A stretch of DNA of 64,000 bases, from assembly GCF_965363235.1 (NCBI RefSeq), contig NC_134841.1:58053078-58117077 (forward strand), given 5' to 3'. A program made the position numbers and the translations under genes. Within the stretch, counting starts at the first letter, position 1, and each line of letters starts with the position of its first letter. This DNA comes from Mytilus galloprovincialis. Lineage: Eukaryota; Mollusca; Bivalvia; Mytilida; Mytilidae. Below the pieces are notes generated by a model that did no database searches, had not been told where the DNA came from, and was given only the letters and a program-made list of their open reading frames with translations. Shown here piece by piece: positions 33,012 to 44,040 of the stretch.

Positions 33012-33227
33012 ATGGGTGCCACATTTGAGATGACCTGCTTACTCTTACAGAGCACATGCGCTCACTGTTTTGTTTTATGGAGTTCATGTTGCTTAGTCTT
33101 TAGTTTTTTGTGTTGTGTTTATAGGCTGTTGTTTGTCTTTGTCTTTTTTTTTGCCATGGCTTTGTCATGTTTATTTTCTACTTACGCGTTTGAATTTTCA
33201 TTCTTGTATCTTTCGCCTCTCTTATAA
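33012..33227 (+). repeat. Penelope-like family B 3' tail, detached copy
   Basis: 'ggagttcatgttgcttagtc', 'gccatggctttgtcatgttt' and 'gtatctttcgcctctcttat' match the tail at 10900-11130 (reverse) and 14790-15231. It lies directly after the broken receptor exon. Confidence 0.65.
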
Positions 33228-33939
33228 AAACAGAACTCGGTAGATATAACAATACTGATAGGAGTATGGGCTTATATAACATGTGTGTCAAACATATAAT
33301 TGGAGACGAATAACATTTATTCTAGCATGAAAGAAAAATACCACAACAAAAAAAAGGTATATTTTCAACTTTATTGGAAGAGACCATCAAATTTCAAATT
33401 AGGACAGATAGTGTTGGTATGCTTTAACAGAGAAGATAACATTTCAGGAAAGTATTGATATCTTGCATAAAAAAAACTCTATCTCCATGTTGATCGTTTC
33501 TCTTACGGAGTGATTTGATATTGTTTGTACAGATTAAATTTACCAGCGCTGTAATATTGTGTTGTTGAATTTGTGTAATGTACACGACTTGGTAAGTATT
33601 AAGTAACAACAAATTTAATAAACATTTTTTTTTTAATAACTTCATAAATAAAAAAAATCAATATTGAGATGAAAGACAGATATTTGTTATGTGCAACTAA
33701 AGTAAAAAAAGTACAAATCTAGGAAAAATGTTAATGCAACTTAAACCAGGTTTATATATGGAGAGAACAAATGAACTGAATAATGTATTGAGATGAAACT
33801 GACATATAACTAAAATTAAAAATAACAAATTCTTAACTTGATGTCTACATCACTTCTAAGCACATATCAAAGATCTGAAAAAATCCTGTATTCTTTTGCC
33901 TATCGTGTTTTTTTTTTCTTCGTTGTTTAGATTTCCTTT
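33228..33939. other. Spacer, no recognised feature
   Basis: AT-rich. It may contain the 3' UTR of the minus-strand lysine-rich gene; no polyadenylation site is asserted. Confidence 0.4.
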
Positions 33940-34625
33940 TCAATCATCTTTAAAATCTTCATCACTCTTCTTGATGGCAATGTCCATGTTTTCAATAACT
34001 ACTGGCATGTTAATATTATCCTTGATGGCAATGTCCATGTTTTCAATAACTACTGGCATGTTAATATTATCGTTTTTCTTTTCTGTTTCTTCTTTCTTTA
34101 TAATTTCTAAATAAGTTGAAAACAGATTTAAAAAAAGACCTCAATTTAAGGGAGTGTGTAAATTTTTTATACCTATACAGTAATAAAAACAGATATTGTA
34201 TTCTTAAATTATAGTACTTATATAGTACTAATTTAAGAATAAAATAGCTGTATAGAACTTGATAAGACTAGCTAGAAAAATCTATCTAAAAAACTATTTA
34301 ACATTTTGATTAACCATATCAAGAAACAACCCAAGTATGATAATCAGTAGGTTGCAGAAAATACCTTTCTCTAATTTCTTTCTGTCTTTCATTTCTTTCT
34401 TTCCGAGTCTTGCTCGTTCCTTTTGTTCCTTTTTCAGTTTCTTTTTGTTTTCCTTCTTTTCTTTTTCCAGCTGTCTCTTGCTTTCCTTTTTGTATTTTTT
34501 CATCCTCCTATTGGCTACCTTTAAGTACTTCTTAAAGATCATTTCTTCTTCCTTTACCCTTTTCTTCCCCAATCACGTTTCTTTTTTGGTTTGAATTCTC
34601 TCTCCTTTTCCAATGATCTGTTCAT
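33940..34625 (-). CDS. Small lysine/glutamate-rich protein with a duplicated 17-residue unit
   Basis: Two minus-strand exons fit. The first runs from ATG at 34623-34625 to 34365 (donor gtat at 34361-34364), after an acceptor at 34660-34661. The second runs from 34106 to a stop at 33940-33942. The split codon G plus AA gives Glu. The protein starts 'MNRSLEKEREFKPKKKRDWG', has a strongly charged helical stretch ('YKKESKRQLEKEKKENKKKL') and ends with two tandem copies of 'DNINMPVVIENMDIAIK' then 'KSDEDFKDD'. It is about 142 residues long. A one-base shift in the run 'aagaaaaggg' near 34567 is needed to keep one frame; this may be an assembly slip or a real lesion. I recognise no family; a nuclear or coiled-coil role would be guesswork. 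Confidence 0.45.
33971..34072 (-). repeat. In-frame tandem duplication of 51 bp
   Basis: The 51-bp unit containing 'gatggcaatgtccatgtttt' and 'caataactactggcatgtta' occurs twice with no visible difference, adding 17 residues to the protein and keeping its frame. Identity of the two copies points to a recent duplication. Confidence 0.8.
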
Positions 34626-34661
34626 TTAGTTTTTGTGATATACTCGGCTGAATCGTTTCCT

Positions 34662-35387
34662 GAAATGAAAGAATGTTATAGTCACACGTTGTATTGTACA
34701 GCGTACATTTATTTGTCTAAATTCTTACGTCTCTCAATCTTTTGTTTATATCTTAACTTTTATGGATTTCATTGACTAGAATGTTCAAAAAGTTAGATTA
34801 TATTGGGGAAATTGACCAACGTTTCTTGTGTATTATTCGAACAAATGCGATTTAAAGTTTCGCCGGTGTTGTCACCAACCTAATTTCTGTATATCTCTAA
34901 CATCTTTAACCTGCTATTTATTTATCTGTGTCTGTATATGTGTACAATATGAGAGTAATACAAAAAGTGTTTTCTAGAATCCTAGCTCTCGATCAGTGTT
35001 AGGTATCCGATAGTTGTTGTCAGACAGATAGATTTGTTATTTGTTGAACTAGTCTACTCTTAACGGAGGGTAGTATACCCAATCCCAGTTCAGCTAGCAA
35101 GCAAGCTAACCAAAGATAAAACCTTTACCTACACACTCAATGCGTCAGTTTGCTGTAAATTCTTGTTCAGTGTTATTGTTGATTAGAGTGTACTAAGGTT
35201 TAGTGTTACGTACCCGGTATTTGAAATTGATGAAATTCCTCGTAATGAAGGGGGTTCACTGCAATTATTTTCCCACTCCTTTTTGAAATCACCGAACCTT
35301 AAAAATAAAATCTCATTATAAATGGTTATTAAATGTAGTCTGAAAGGGTAAATTAAAATATATGTTCGGAAAAAGACCCCAAAAATA
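34662..35387. other. Spacer or intron, no recognised feature
   Basis: This may contain the upstream intron and promoter of the lysine-rich gene, because an acceptor at 34660-34661 implies an earlier exon. No exon could be identified. Confidence 0.35.
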
Positions 35388-35483
35388 TAGTCCAGCCCTG
35401 GCCTCAGTGACTCATTTAAAAAAAAAAATTTGTTGTCCAGTGACAACAAAAAAAAATGAGTCACTGAGGCCAGGGCTGGACTA
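35388..35483. repeat. 96-bp palindrome with an inner hairpin
   Basis: Arms of about 30 bases ('tagtccagccctggcctcag'... and its inverse) enclose A-rich runs and a second small hairpin, ttgttgtc-cagt-gacaacaa. The arms look perfectly complementary. It is either a palindromic miniature element or a structured RNA. Nothing is encoded. Confidence 0.75.
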
Positions 35484-35925
35484 CTCAAAAATACTATTAC
35501 TACTATAATAATACTGCTACTACAACTACTACTGAAGCTACACACAACTGTCATATTTAAATATCGATTACAGCCGATTTCATTGAGTGTGTAGCTAAAG
35601 GTAAATCTTTGGTTAGTTTGGTCCCCTTCGTAAAACATTCAGTATGCCTTCGGAATATACAAATATTAACGGTCGGTATGAGCTAATGATGGCCTTGAAC
35701 TTGAACGTTTCGGTTCCCGGTTTGACGACGTCCACATACGGTACCAGTTGAAATGGCGTTAAACGTCAGATTGAAGTAATTTCTTGACCATTTCGTGGAA
35801 ACATCCCAAACTCATTAATTCTTGATTTTATAATAGGGGGAAACATAATTATATTAAAGATCATTAAAGTAAAGGCTTTTAATCGGGCATCGGCAAAATA
35901 GCAAATATGATTATTTGACCAGCTC
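35484..35925. other. Spacer, no recognised feature
   Basis: It contains short 'actact' runs and no gene that I can support. Confidence 0.4.
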
Positions 35926-36100
35926 CAGGGGCGGATCCAGCCATTTTAAAAAGGGGGGGGGGGGGTCCTTACCCAGGACAAAAAAGGGGGGGGTTCCAAC
36001 TACATGCCCCCATTCAAATGCATTGATCGTCCAAAAAAAAACCGGGGGGGGGGGGGGTTCCAACCCCCGTAACCCCCCCCCCCCTCTGGATCCGCGCCTG
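35926..36100. mobile_element. Miniature transposon, CAGTGGCGGATCC family, copy 3
   Basis: It starts CAGGGGCGGATCCAG and ends CTGGATCCGCGCCTG, with long G and C runs inside and the shared 'caaatgcattgatcg'. AGCTC flanks both ends (35921-35925 and 36101-36105), a perfect 5-bp duplication. Confidence 0.8.
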
Positions 36101-36105
36101 AGCTC

Positions 36106-37560
36106 TGATTAATATAATTCAGCTATTTCTATAGAAATCTATTGAATCATCATAAATTTGATAAAAAAAATATATATACAATATGACATAGACGATCGCA
36201 TAGCTAAAAAAAACTGGATTGCTTTTGAAATAATAGCTAGTTATTTGAATTGCATTCCATATCTTTAAATAAAATAGGTTTCAACTTGGCTTCCGCTTAC
36301 CAGGGACTTGCTATTCTAACGGGACTTGTCTCTATTAGTTTTAATTAATTTTATTATTATCATGTATACATAAAATGTCCATCTGCTAACTTATATTCTA
36401 TTTTTCCAGCGCCGGCAAAATGACACTAAATAAATGGTGCCCATGGTGCCGGTAAAATATCCATTTCTATAGAAATGGCTATTTTGCCAGTTTGAATTAA
36501 GATATTTCACACAGTGCCGGCAATATAGTAACTGCCTTTTATTTTACAACAAAGAAATATAGATTACATGTCGACTGCTTTCCTCATTCAATAATTCACG
36601 TGAAATGTACGAGCTTATCATAGATAGCCGATAGAGCGACGATATAATTTATAGGTCAACAAAAAAAGGGGGGTAGAAGGGTCCTGATCCTGAAACCCGG
36701 GCTTAAAAACACGAAATCCCGAGGTCCCGAATTTAAATAAATTAAAATCCCGACATCCCGAAATTCGGAGAAAGAAAAACCGGATCCCGAAATTCTGAGC
36801 TTAAAAAATACGATCCCGGAGTCCCGATAAGGCCTCCTATCCCTTCCTCATAAATCTCATAAATGCTGAAAAAAAACTTTATTGGTGGTACACTATCAGG
36901 CTGTTGTTTGAATGATATGTATACATGAGTGGGGGGCTAAATCGCTGTTATTTTTTTTAACTCTCTCCCTTTAAGCAACGACACATTCCAAGCCCCCCTT
37001 CCATTTCCATTTTTTTAATCCCACATCCCCACTTTTATCTATCCTTGTCCGGTAAACATAAAAACAGCTTTGCTATAATTATGCACTGACCATGGCCTTT
37101 TAGGGATTATTTTTTTTTAATTTATATTTTTACAGAAGGGAAATGTCAAAATAGACCCATGTCTGTTCCTAGTAATAAGATAAGTAAAAAAATCTATGTC
37201 CTCCTTTTAACTGGTGTATTGAAGGTTTTTTTTCCAAATTTTTTTTAATTATGAAGCCAATTCTTGTTTTGAAGCATCCCACCGGGACAATCATAAAGTA
37301 CATGAAATTCTTTCAACTTCCAACCTTTTTTTTACAGTGCTTTATTTTTTTTGTATGCTATACAATATACAATACAATACAATATTTTTATTTTCCAAAT
37401 TAAAGGGCCCATTAAGAGCATAACATTAATTACAACATGACATAAACATTACAGAGTGATTAAAGAAACATAAAATAATAAAATAATAATTCAAATGCAT
37501 GAGGAAAGAATCAGTTGTCAAGGCTATATATATAAATGAACAAACACTTACAGTAATGAC
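36106..37560. other. Spacer with low-complexity patches
   Basis: At 36660-36840 there is a run of irregular 'cccga' words ('aaatcccgaggtcccgaatt'). At 36410-36540 'gccggcaaaatgac' and 'gtgccggcaatatag' appear in partly inverted arrangement. I see no gene. Confidence 0.4.
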
Positions 37561-38219
37561 ACGAGCGCATGATACGCCCGTCAAATTTTCACAGAATAAA
37601 TTTAATTACTTCTCAATGTCATATTTGAAATTTATAAAAATCAAACAGGAGATTACATTAATAGATATAAACAATTGTTATTCACCAAAATTTCATAACA
37701 TTTGCTGACGCATTGTTCAATTATTGTCCGAAAACTGGAAAAGCCCACCTTTTTTAAATTTAATAAGGCTCCATAACTCAGAAATGTAAAATCTAAAATT
37801 TGTAAAGTTATAATCATCAACAGATATAAGATCATATAAACGTTTCACCAAAGTTTCTAGTCCGAGATTACTCTGACATCTAACAGCTGTTTGGCCAGAC
37901 AAGCTTGATCAAGCTTGGGTTGTGGGATCACGTCTTGCAGAGTAATCTCGGACTACAAAGATTCCGAGAACGGCTGAAAGCATTTTTTAGTTTTTCTCAG
38001 AATCTATAGAAATTCCTTTTTCTGGCAAATATATGACTCTGTAACTCAGAAACGTGAAATCTAAAATTTATAAAAATCAAAAGGGAGCTCTTGTCAATAG
38101 ATATAAACAATTCACCAAAAATTCGAAAAAAAACTCAACTCGGAAACGTAAAATCTTTATCAAATAAAACAAAATGGAGCTCACGTCAATAGAAATAAAC
38201 AAAGTTTTATGCAAATTGG
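37561..38219 (+). repeat. Degenerate tandem repeat of about 130-200 bp, split by a small palindromic element
   Basis: The words 'ataactcagaaatgtaaaat', 'ctaaaattt' and 'aatagatataaacaatt' recur around 37640, 37770, 38040 and 38140. This is a noncoding bivalve-type repeat. A palindromic element sits at 37860-37953. Confidence 0.5.
37860..37953. mobile_element. Miniature palindromic element with TA flanks, GTCCGAGATTACTCTG ends
   Basis: Inverted ends GTCCGAGATTACTCTG and CAGAGTAATCTCGGAC lie at 37860 and 37953, each bordered by TA. TA duplications are typical of Tc1/mariner-type elements. It is noncoding and less than 100 bp long. Confidence 0.6.
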
Positions 38220-38515
38220 TAAATGGGAGCCTGTATATTCAATGGTTGTCGTTTGTTTATGTGTTACATATTTGTTTTTCGTTCATTTTTTTACATACAT
38301 TTGTAAATAAGGCCGTTAGTTTTCTCGTTTGAATTGTTTTACATTGTCTTATCGGGGCCTTTTATAGCTGACTATGCGGTATGGGCTTTGCTCATTGTTG
38401 AAGGCCGTACGGTGACCTATAGTTGTTAATGTCTGTGTCATTTTGGTCTTTTAATTGTGGATAGTTGTCTCATTGGCAATCATACCACATATTCTTTTTT
38501 ATATTTAAAGTTAAT
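38220..38515 (+). repeat. Longest copy of the 'ctcattggcaatcatacc' dispersed repeat
   Basis: It runs from 'aatggttgtcgtttgtttat' through 'gtaaataaggccgttagttt', 'gaaggccgtacggtgaccta' and 'gtctcattggcaatcatacc'. This is one of the commonest mussel repeats and resembles a retroelement 3' tail. Several short copies in the window are its last 50 bp. Confidence 0.6.
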
Positions 38516-39012
38516 GTCCAGCATGTTGACGGACAGACAGACAGGCAACTCAGCAGACCTAAAATGGAACACCCATATTGTCAAGAATTTCAATAACGGC
38601 CGGGAAACAGACTAACACAATTATTAGAACGCGTCAAAGCGGAAATTGATTGACGCGGTGATTTATGGGCAATTGTTTACAATTACAGATTTGGCGGGAG
38701 AAAAAGGCGGAGCATAAACAGATGATACGATTACAGTAAACTCCTTAGGTTATATTACCTATTAAGTATTTACCTGTTCGCAAATACTTGGAAAAGAAGG
38801 CGGAGCATGATTAAAAGTAAACACCTTAATAACAATGGAATTTGACAACACGTGTTTGCATTGTCAACACAAGGATTTGTATTAATTAGTCTGACAAATC
38901 CTTGGTCAACATTATTTTGTAATTTTTGATGTGAACAATTTAAAAACGGAGCGAAGGCGTAAACAACTTATGAAACATAGTGATGTTGATCTAATTGAAA
39001 CTACTGAAAATT
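38516..39012. other. Spacer with one 35-bp palindromic mini-element
   Basis: Apart from the palindrome at 38870-38904 I see nothing that I can name. Confidence 0.4.
38870..38904. repeat. 35-bp palindromic mini-element, CAAGGATTTGT arms, second copy
   Basis: Same arms and length as 4459-4493. GTCAAC occurs on both sides (38863-38868 and 38905-38910), which may be a target duplication. Confidence 0.6.
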
Positions 39013-39408
39013 GATACCAGTTGGAGGAAAATCTGTTGAGAAAGTATATGTTGAAGAAAATGAAGACCCTAGCTTACATGTATGTATGTGATGCATGTTT
39101 TAAATCTCTTAAAACAATAATATACAACAGCCAGAAACAATGCAAAGAGTTGACTGACACTCTAAAAAAAAAGTTTCTAATAACTTTAAGAATCTCACCA
39201 TCAAGTTAGAATATGTACGTAGTGTAAGGCGAAACAGGGACTGTTTAACTGTTTAACCCCTTCTAACACCAAAAGGAAAGAAATTCAGCCAACCCAGAGG
39301 ATTAATTCTTAATGGCAACAGAAAGAGACTGCAAGTCTCTACACCCATTCCAAGAACTCACACTCAGACTCGCAGAATCAGTCCCCTGGCCCTGGTCTCA
39401 AAGTTAAG
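39013..39408 (+). pseudogene. Broken exon of an uncharacterised gene: Cys-containing N-terminal segment
   Basis: Translated pieces are 'YVCDACFKSLKTII' with a C-x-x-C pair, 'KQCKELTDTLKKKF', and in another frame 'PKGKKFSQPRGLILNGNRKR' followed by 'VSTPIPRTHTQTRRISPLAL'. The segment ends at a donor (gtaaat at 39409). The layout of a short zinc-binding-like segment and then a basic, proline-rich stretch resembles the N-terminus of a multi-copy bivalve family. At least two frame changes make this copy nonfunctional. It is probably the first recognisable exon of the gene that continues at 42982 and 46008, although linkage is inferred from order and strand only. Confidence 0.4.
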
Positions 39409-39959
39409 GTAAATATACAACATGTACATGTATATATAAGATAACATTAAATTCTTCAACTTAATATGATCATTGAACATTTTTTACATGTAAATCACAG
39501 ATACCCTGACTTAAGCCATGATTATTTAACTTTGTATCTCCCACTTCTTGATTTAGAAAAAAATCAACTCAACATACATGACATTTGTGTTACTTATTTA
39601 ACATGCATGTATCTCAGTTTACTGGTATTAAGGAATGCAACAAGTTATGCTAACGTACATATACAATGTACATGTGACTCACATGTAGACCAGTTTTGTA
39701 AGCTTTTGTAAACAATTATTTCTTTTTTTTTGTTATGTACATGTATAAGCATGTTTTGTCCTAGTGTATAATATGAGACTATCATTTTTGTTGAGCCTGC
39801 AACTTTTGTTGCAGAAAGCTGGACATACATGTAGGGATAGTGTTCCGCCGGCAGCGCTAGCTAACTTCTTAAAAGCTTTATATTTTAGAAGGTGGAAGAC
39901 CTGGATGCTTCATACTTTAATTGTATATAGATGCCTCATGTTACCAAGTTTCTGTCCGT
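39409..39959. other. Intron or spacer, no recognised feature
   Basis: AT-rich, with many 'acatgtac' words. No exon was identified. Confidence 0.4.
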
Positions 39960-40570
39960 CACATGTCCAATTTCCTTGACCTCATTTTCATGGTTCAGTG
40001 ACTACTTGAAAAAAGTTAACATTTTTTGTAATATGAAATACTCTCTTATTGTAAGTTACAGGATACTATATATTTTGGTATGTGCATACCTTGCAAGGTC
40101 CTCATACCGATCATACATTTTTCACTTGACCTCAACCTCATTTCATGGATCAGTGAACAAGGTTAAGTTTTGGTGGTCAAGTCCATATCTCAGATACATG
40201 TACATCTACTATAAGCAATATGTCTACTGTAATCAGTGAATGGAAGGACTGTAAGGTGTACATGTCCAACTGGCAGGTGTCAATTGACCTTGACCTCATT
40301 TTCATGGTTCAGTGGTTATAGTTAAGTTTTTGAGTTTGGTCTTTTTATCCAATACTATATGCAATAAGTCAACTATATTTGGTGTTTATCCAATACTATA
40401 TGCAACAAGTCAACTATATTTGGTGTATGGAATTATTTGATGACTATATGTCAGTCGCTCAGATTGAATTTGACCTTGACCTCATTTTCATGGTTCATTG
40501 CTCAGTGTTAAGTTTATGTTTAAATTGTAATTAAGCTTTATATTTAGGACTACCGGTATCAACATAATAT
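39960..40570 (+). repeat. Degenerate tandem repeat, 'ttgacctcattttcatggtt' units
   Basis: The phrase 'ttgacctcattttcatggtt' or a close form occurs near 39975, 40125, 40285 and 40475, followed each time by 'agtgnn...gttaagtt'. This is a familiar noncoding mollusc repeat. Frames across it are not genes. Confidence 0.6.
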
Positions 40571-40659
40571 CAATAATTAGTAAAGAAGGAGAGACATTTC
40601 AGCGTGTGCACTCTTGTTATTTTATTTTCAACCGTCATGAAAGATTTCCCTTACCAAAA

Positions 40660-40910
40660 AGTGCTAACATGTTGCACATAAGTTGCACATAAGATGCTCA
40701 CGTTAGAAACTAACATGATTGCACACGAGTTTTTTAACATGCAAATTAGGTGAGCATTTTGTGAGCAAAAAAATTACACATATGAAACTAACCTAATTTG
40801 CATGTTAAAAACCTCACGTGCAACTGCTCATATGAGCTTTTGTTTCACATGTGCATTTTATTAGATTGCTCATAGGAGCAGTTGCTCACATGTTGCACAC
40901 GTGAATATTG
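40660..40910. repeat. Inverted-repeat element with nested arms
   Basis: Inner arms 'acgagttttttaacatgcaa' (about 40724) and the inverse 'ttgcatgttaaaaacctcac' (about 40798) lie within outer arms rich in 'gttgcacat' and 'gctcac'. It is noncoding. Related words appear near 41515 and 42005. Confidence 0.55.
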
Positions 40911-41529
40911 TAGTTGACCAAAACAAAATGGCTGCTTTAAAAAAGGAATATTTTTCAAATTTAAATGAAAATCTTAAATAATTCAGTTGAAAATAAAATA
41001 ACTGATACATCATGTTAAAAGAGTTATTCATTAATTATTGTCAGTTAATTATGATTTTCATATCATTTTTTTTTCTTTTTTATTTAAACAATAATCATGA
41101 TCATGACTAAAAACATAACATTACATTATAAAACTAATAGATGGACTTGCAAGTTTAGTACACAATGAATGTCTTTGATTAATAAATACTGTATTTCAAA
41201 AAGTTTAAAAAGGAAAAATCTTTATACATGTAGTACTTATTTTGAAGCAACCTGTATATATATTCCCATAAAGGACTTAAAATTGTAATATATTTCAAAA
41301 TCTGACACAAAAATGAAAATAATGAAATAGAAATGATAACTTACAAATAATTAACCACAGCCACACTGGTTTTATCAGATTTCAACAATGCCTTTCTTCA
41401 AATAGCACAATATAGGACTTAACATTTTCCATATCCATCTACCTCCATTTATTGCATGCTTTTCATGAATTTGAATTTACAGGAAGTACATGACTGGGCA
41501 TGTCATTTTGAAAAAGCTCATATGAGCAT
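40911..41529. other. Spacer, no recognised feature
   Basis: AT-rich DNA without a gene that I can support. Confidence 0.4.
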
Positions 41530-41855
41530 GATAAAGTTGCTCCTCAGTGAAAAAACCAAATGAAACAGCTAGCAAATAACCCTAACCCTAACCTTAAACC
41601 AAGTAAAACAGCTAAACAAAGAAAGAAACATATTTAAGATGGAAAAAAATCTGGGGTTGATATTCCCTAAATATTCAATATTGTGTTGATGAAAAAACCC
41701 AATACATTAAGGAGCTTGGTGGTGAAAAACCCAATTTGATATTTACATGAGGGGTGAATATGAATTGATAATGCAATTAAAAAACTTTATCACCCAATTG
41801 TATAAGAAAATGGTGGGTAAAAAAACCCAATTTGTGAATTCTTATCTGGAGCTCT
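41530..41855. mobile_element. 3' fragment of the CAGAGCTCCAGATAAG hAT-like family, older copy
   Basis: It matches the last 325 bp of the full elements ('cagctaaacaaagaaagaaa', 'aaggagcttggtggtgaaaa', 'cttatctggagctctg') with scattered differences and three telomere-like CCCTAA/CCTTAA units. The left part is missing. It is more diverged than the two complete copies, so older. Confidence 0.75.
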
Positions 41856-42712
41856 GGACGAATGAACATACGATGGACGGACGCACAGACCAGAAAACAT
41901 AATGCTCATAAATGGGGCATACAAATCTTTCAAGGGCCTTAAATGCCGACCGGCATGAAGAGAATAGGTGAGGTGAGGTGACAACCCGTACAGAAATTGC
42001 TAACAAAAGCACATAAGTTTCACATGTGAAGCACATGAGATATATATATATATGATATATAATGTAAGAATTTACTTTTGGGAAAGTCAGTACAAATTGT
42101 GTTTTAAAATAAGTATTACAAAGTAGCTACGGTATTTCTTAGAAACTGTAATTGTAAGATGCTATTGATTTATAAAAAAAGTATCTAAACAACTTTTTTT
42201 TTTCTCCATGTAAAACAGTAGAATGGAGCAGTTACATGTATGTACTGACATCATCAAAATTGCATATTTTTCTAACATTGCAACAAATTATTGGTTCGTA
42301 AATGACTATCATGCAAATACACTAAACTGCCAATAATTATGCATCATCATGCATGTAAGATGTTGATGAAAATGATCCTTCCTTTAAAGCTATTTAAGAA
42401 AAGCCTCCAATACTTAGCTTCTTCATTTTTCTTCTGAACTCCAGAAAAAAATAGCAAGATTTAAAATATTGAAGAAAAAAAATTGTAACACGCATTAGCA
42501 TAATTAGGAAAGTAATATTTTCTGATGAAAATATAAACAGGATTTTGCAAAAGATATACATGTATCTGTTAACCAATTTCAAGTATTTGACCAATTTTTA
42601 CATCCCTTTATATTTGTTTTAGCTATAAATAAGCTTTGTGTAAATTACAAAATAAGCCACATGAGGTCAATATTACATGTATGTGAAATATTGTAAATTC
42701 ATATATATAATA
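41856..42712. other. Spacer, no recognised feature
   Basis: It contains a short (at)n run near 42040-42060 and no gene. Confidence 0.4.
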
Positions 42713-42932
42713 CTGTGGATTCATTAATATTCGTTGGATACCAATTTTCGTGGATTTCGTGGGTACATGATAACCACAAATTTAAATGTTCAACGTAACG
42801 TACATTTTATATATGCTTTGTATGCAGATATTGGCATAACCATGGCCACTAAATCAAATATCCACGAAAATGCAATTTTTCGTCAATCCACGAAAATTGA
42901 TACCCACGAAAATAAATGAATCCCTAGTATTG
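42713..42932. mobile_element. Palindromic miniature element, 'ggattcatt...attttcgtgg' ends
   Basis: Left end 'gtggattcattaatattcgt' with 'ataccaattttcgtggattt'; the right end is the inverse, 'aatccacgaaaattgatacc' with 'cacgaaaataaatgaatccc'. The arms are about 50 bp and contain several 'ttttcgtggat' words. This type of palindromic element is common in molluscs. No duplication could be fixed. Confidence 0.65.
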
Positions 42933-42981
42933 CCCTAAGTTCATTTGATGTATACAATCTATTTCTTTTATTATGATACAG

Positions 42982-43071
42982 AGAGCAAGCCCAGACAATA
43001 TTTCCTGTGATTTCCAACAGAACAAAAATGATGAATATCAGGAAGAAGATGCTGCAAGCTGTAGCACACAG
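42982..43071 (+). CDS. Internal exon of the uncharacterised plus-strand gene
   Basis: A 90-base exon lies between an acceptor (gatacag) and a donor (gtaaaa). It is open in phase 0 and encodes 'RASPDNISCDFQQNKNDEYQ' then 'EEDAASCSTQ'. It is acidic and serine-rich with no domain. Splicing in phase to 46008 would give '...ASCSTQMLNADSQGSLWLPI'. The exon itself shows no lesion, unlike its neighbours. Confidence 0.45.
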
Positions 43072-44040
43072 GTAAAATGAAAACCTTAACTGTCCTAACT
43101 TTAATGGCCAAAATACAAGGATTCTCTAGTTTGCAAACAATTTATTAGTCCCCTACTGTTGAAGGCGAAGTGAACATAATGTTTGCACTCTGGGCTGAGT
43201 ACACAGTTATTGTCCCTTGAATATTTGTTGTCCACAATTATGTTCCCCTGTGTACATGTGTCCTTATTGTGAGTTAGAGACAATATATTATTGATATAAT
43301 TTGTCCCAAAAGTAGAACAACACACTGTAAGAATTTTATTGAGAAACTGCAGGTGGGATTTTTTTATTTTCATTTATTGTCTTAAGGAAATGCACCACGA
43401 AATAACTGTGTTTCCTCAGACCCTCTGCATGTCCATTCTGTCAGTCCGGCAAATCAGTTTTTCACACTTTTTCCTGCATGCTTGAAGATATTGATTTGGT
43501 ATTTGGTATATTGTTTTATCATGACAAGTTACAGATCAATTTTGATTTTTGTTCTAATCTGATAATTTTGTGCAGAATTATAATTGAACTTCAAAAAATT
43601 CATTTGCATAATCAGTTTGATCAGTTTCCCAGATTTTTTTCGTCATGACTGTAGATTTTGACTTTGATATTTATTATTATGTTGTAAACATGTTCAAAAT
43701 ATTGCACTTTTAATTTCAAAATATTCATTTAACCATGTCAAAATGTCATAATGCAAGAAATATCTCTGTATAAGCTTGTCAATACCTTTTCTGCCTAATT
43801 TTCAAATAGGGTCAATGTTTATGTCTAAAAGGTCCAACATTAAAGTTTATTTGACCTCAACAAAAAATTACTTCTAGGGGACCTAGATGTGCTTAATTGA
43901 AAAAATTAATCTAAATTTTAAAGATTTTTCGTCTGTTTTTTTAAATTGGTCCACATAAAGGTTTAAAGGATTCCAACTCAGACTTAGTTTGATTTTAACC
44001 ACAATTGAATTCTTGTGATACTTTGTGTAATCTACACATG
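43072..44040. other. Intron or spacer, no recognised feature
   Basis: AT-rich. No exon or named repeat was seen. Confidence 0.4.

Noticed and set aside
34294-34572. The charged frame as random A/G-rich sequence
   Set aside because: Partly withdrawn: splice sites and phases linking it to 33940-34106 and the 51-bp in-frame duplication support a gene, so it is listed with moderate confidence.
35183-35638. Minus-strand frame of 151 residues
   Set aside because: It spans the 96-bp palindrome and 'actact' runs, shows no domain, and its composition follows low-complexity DNA.
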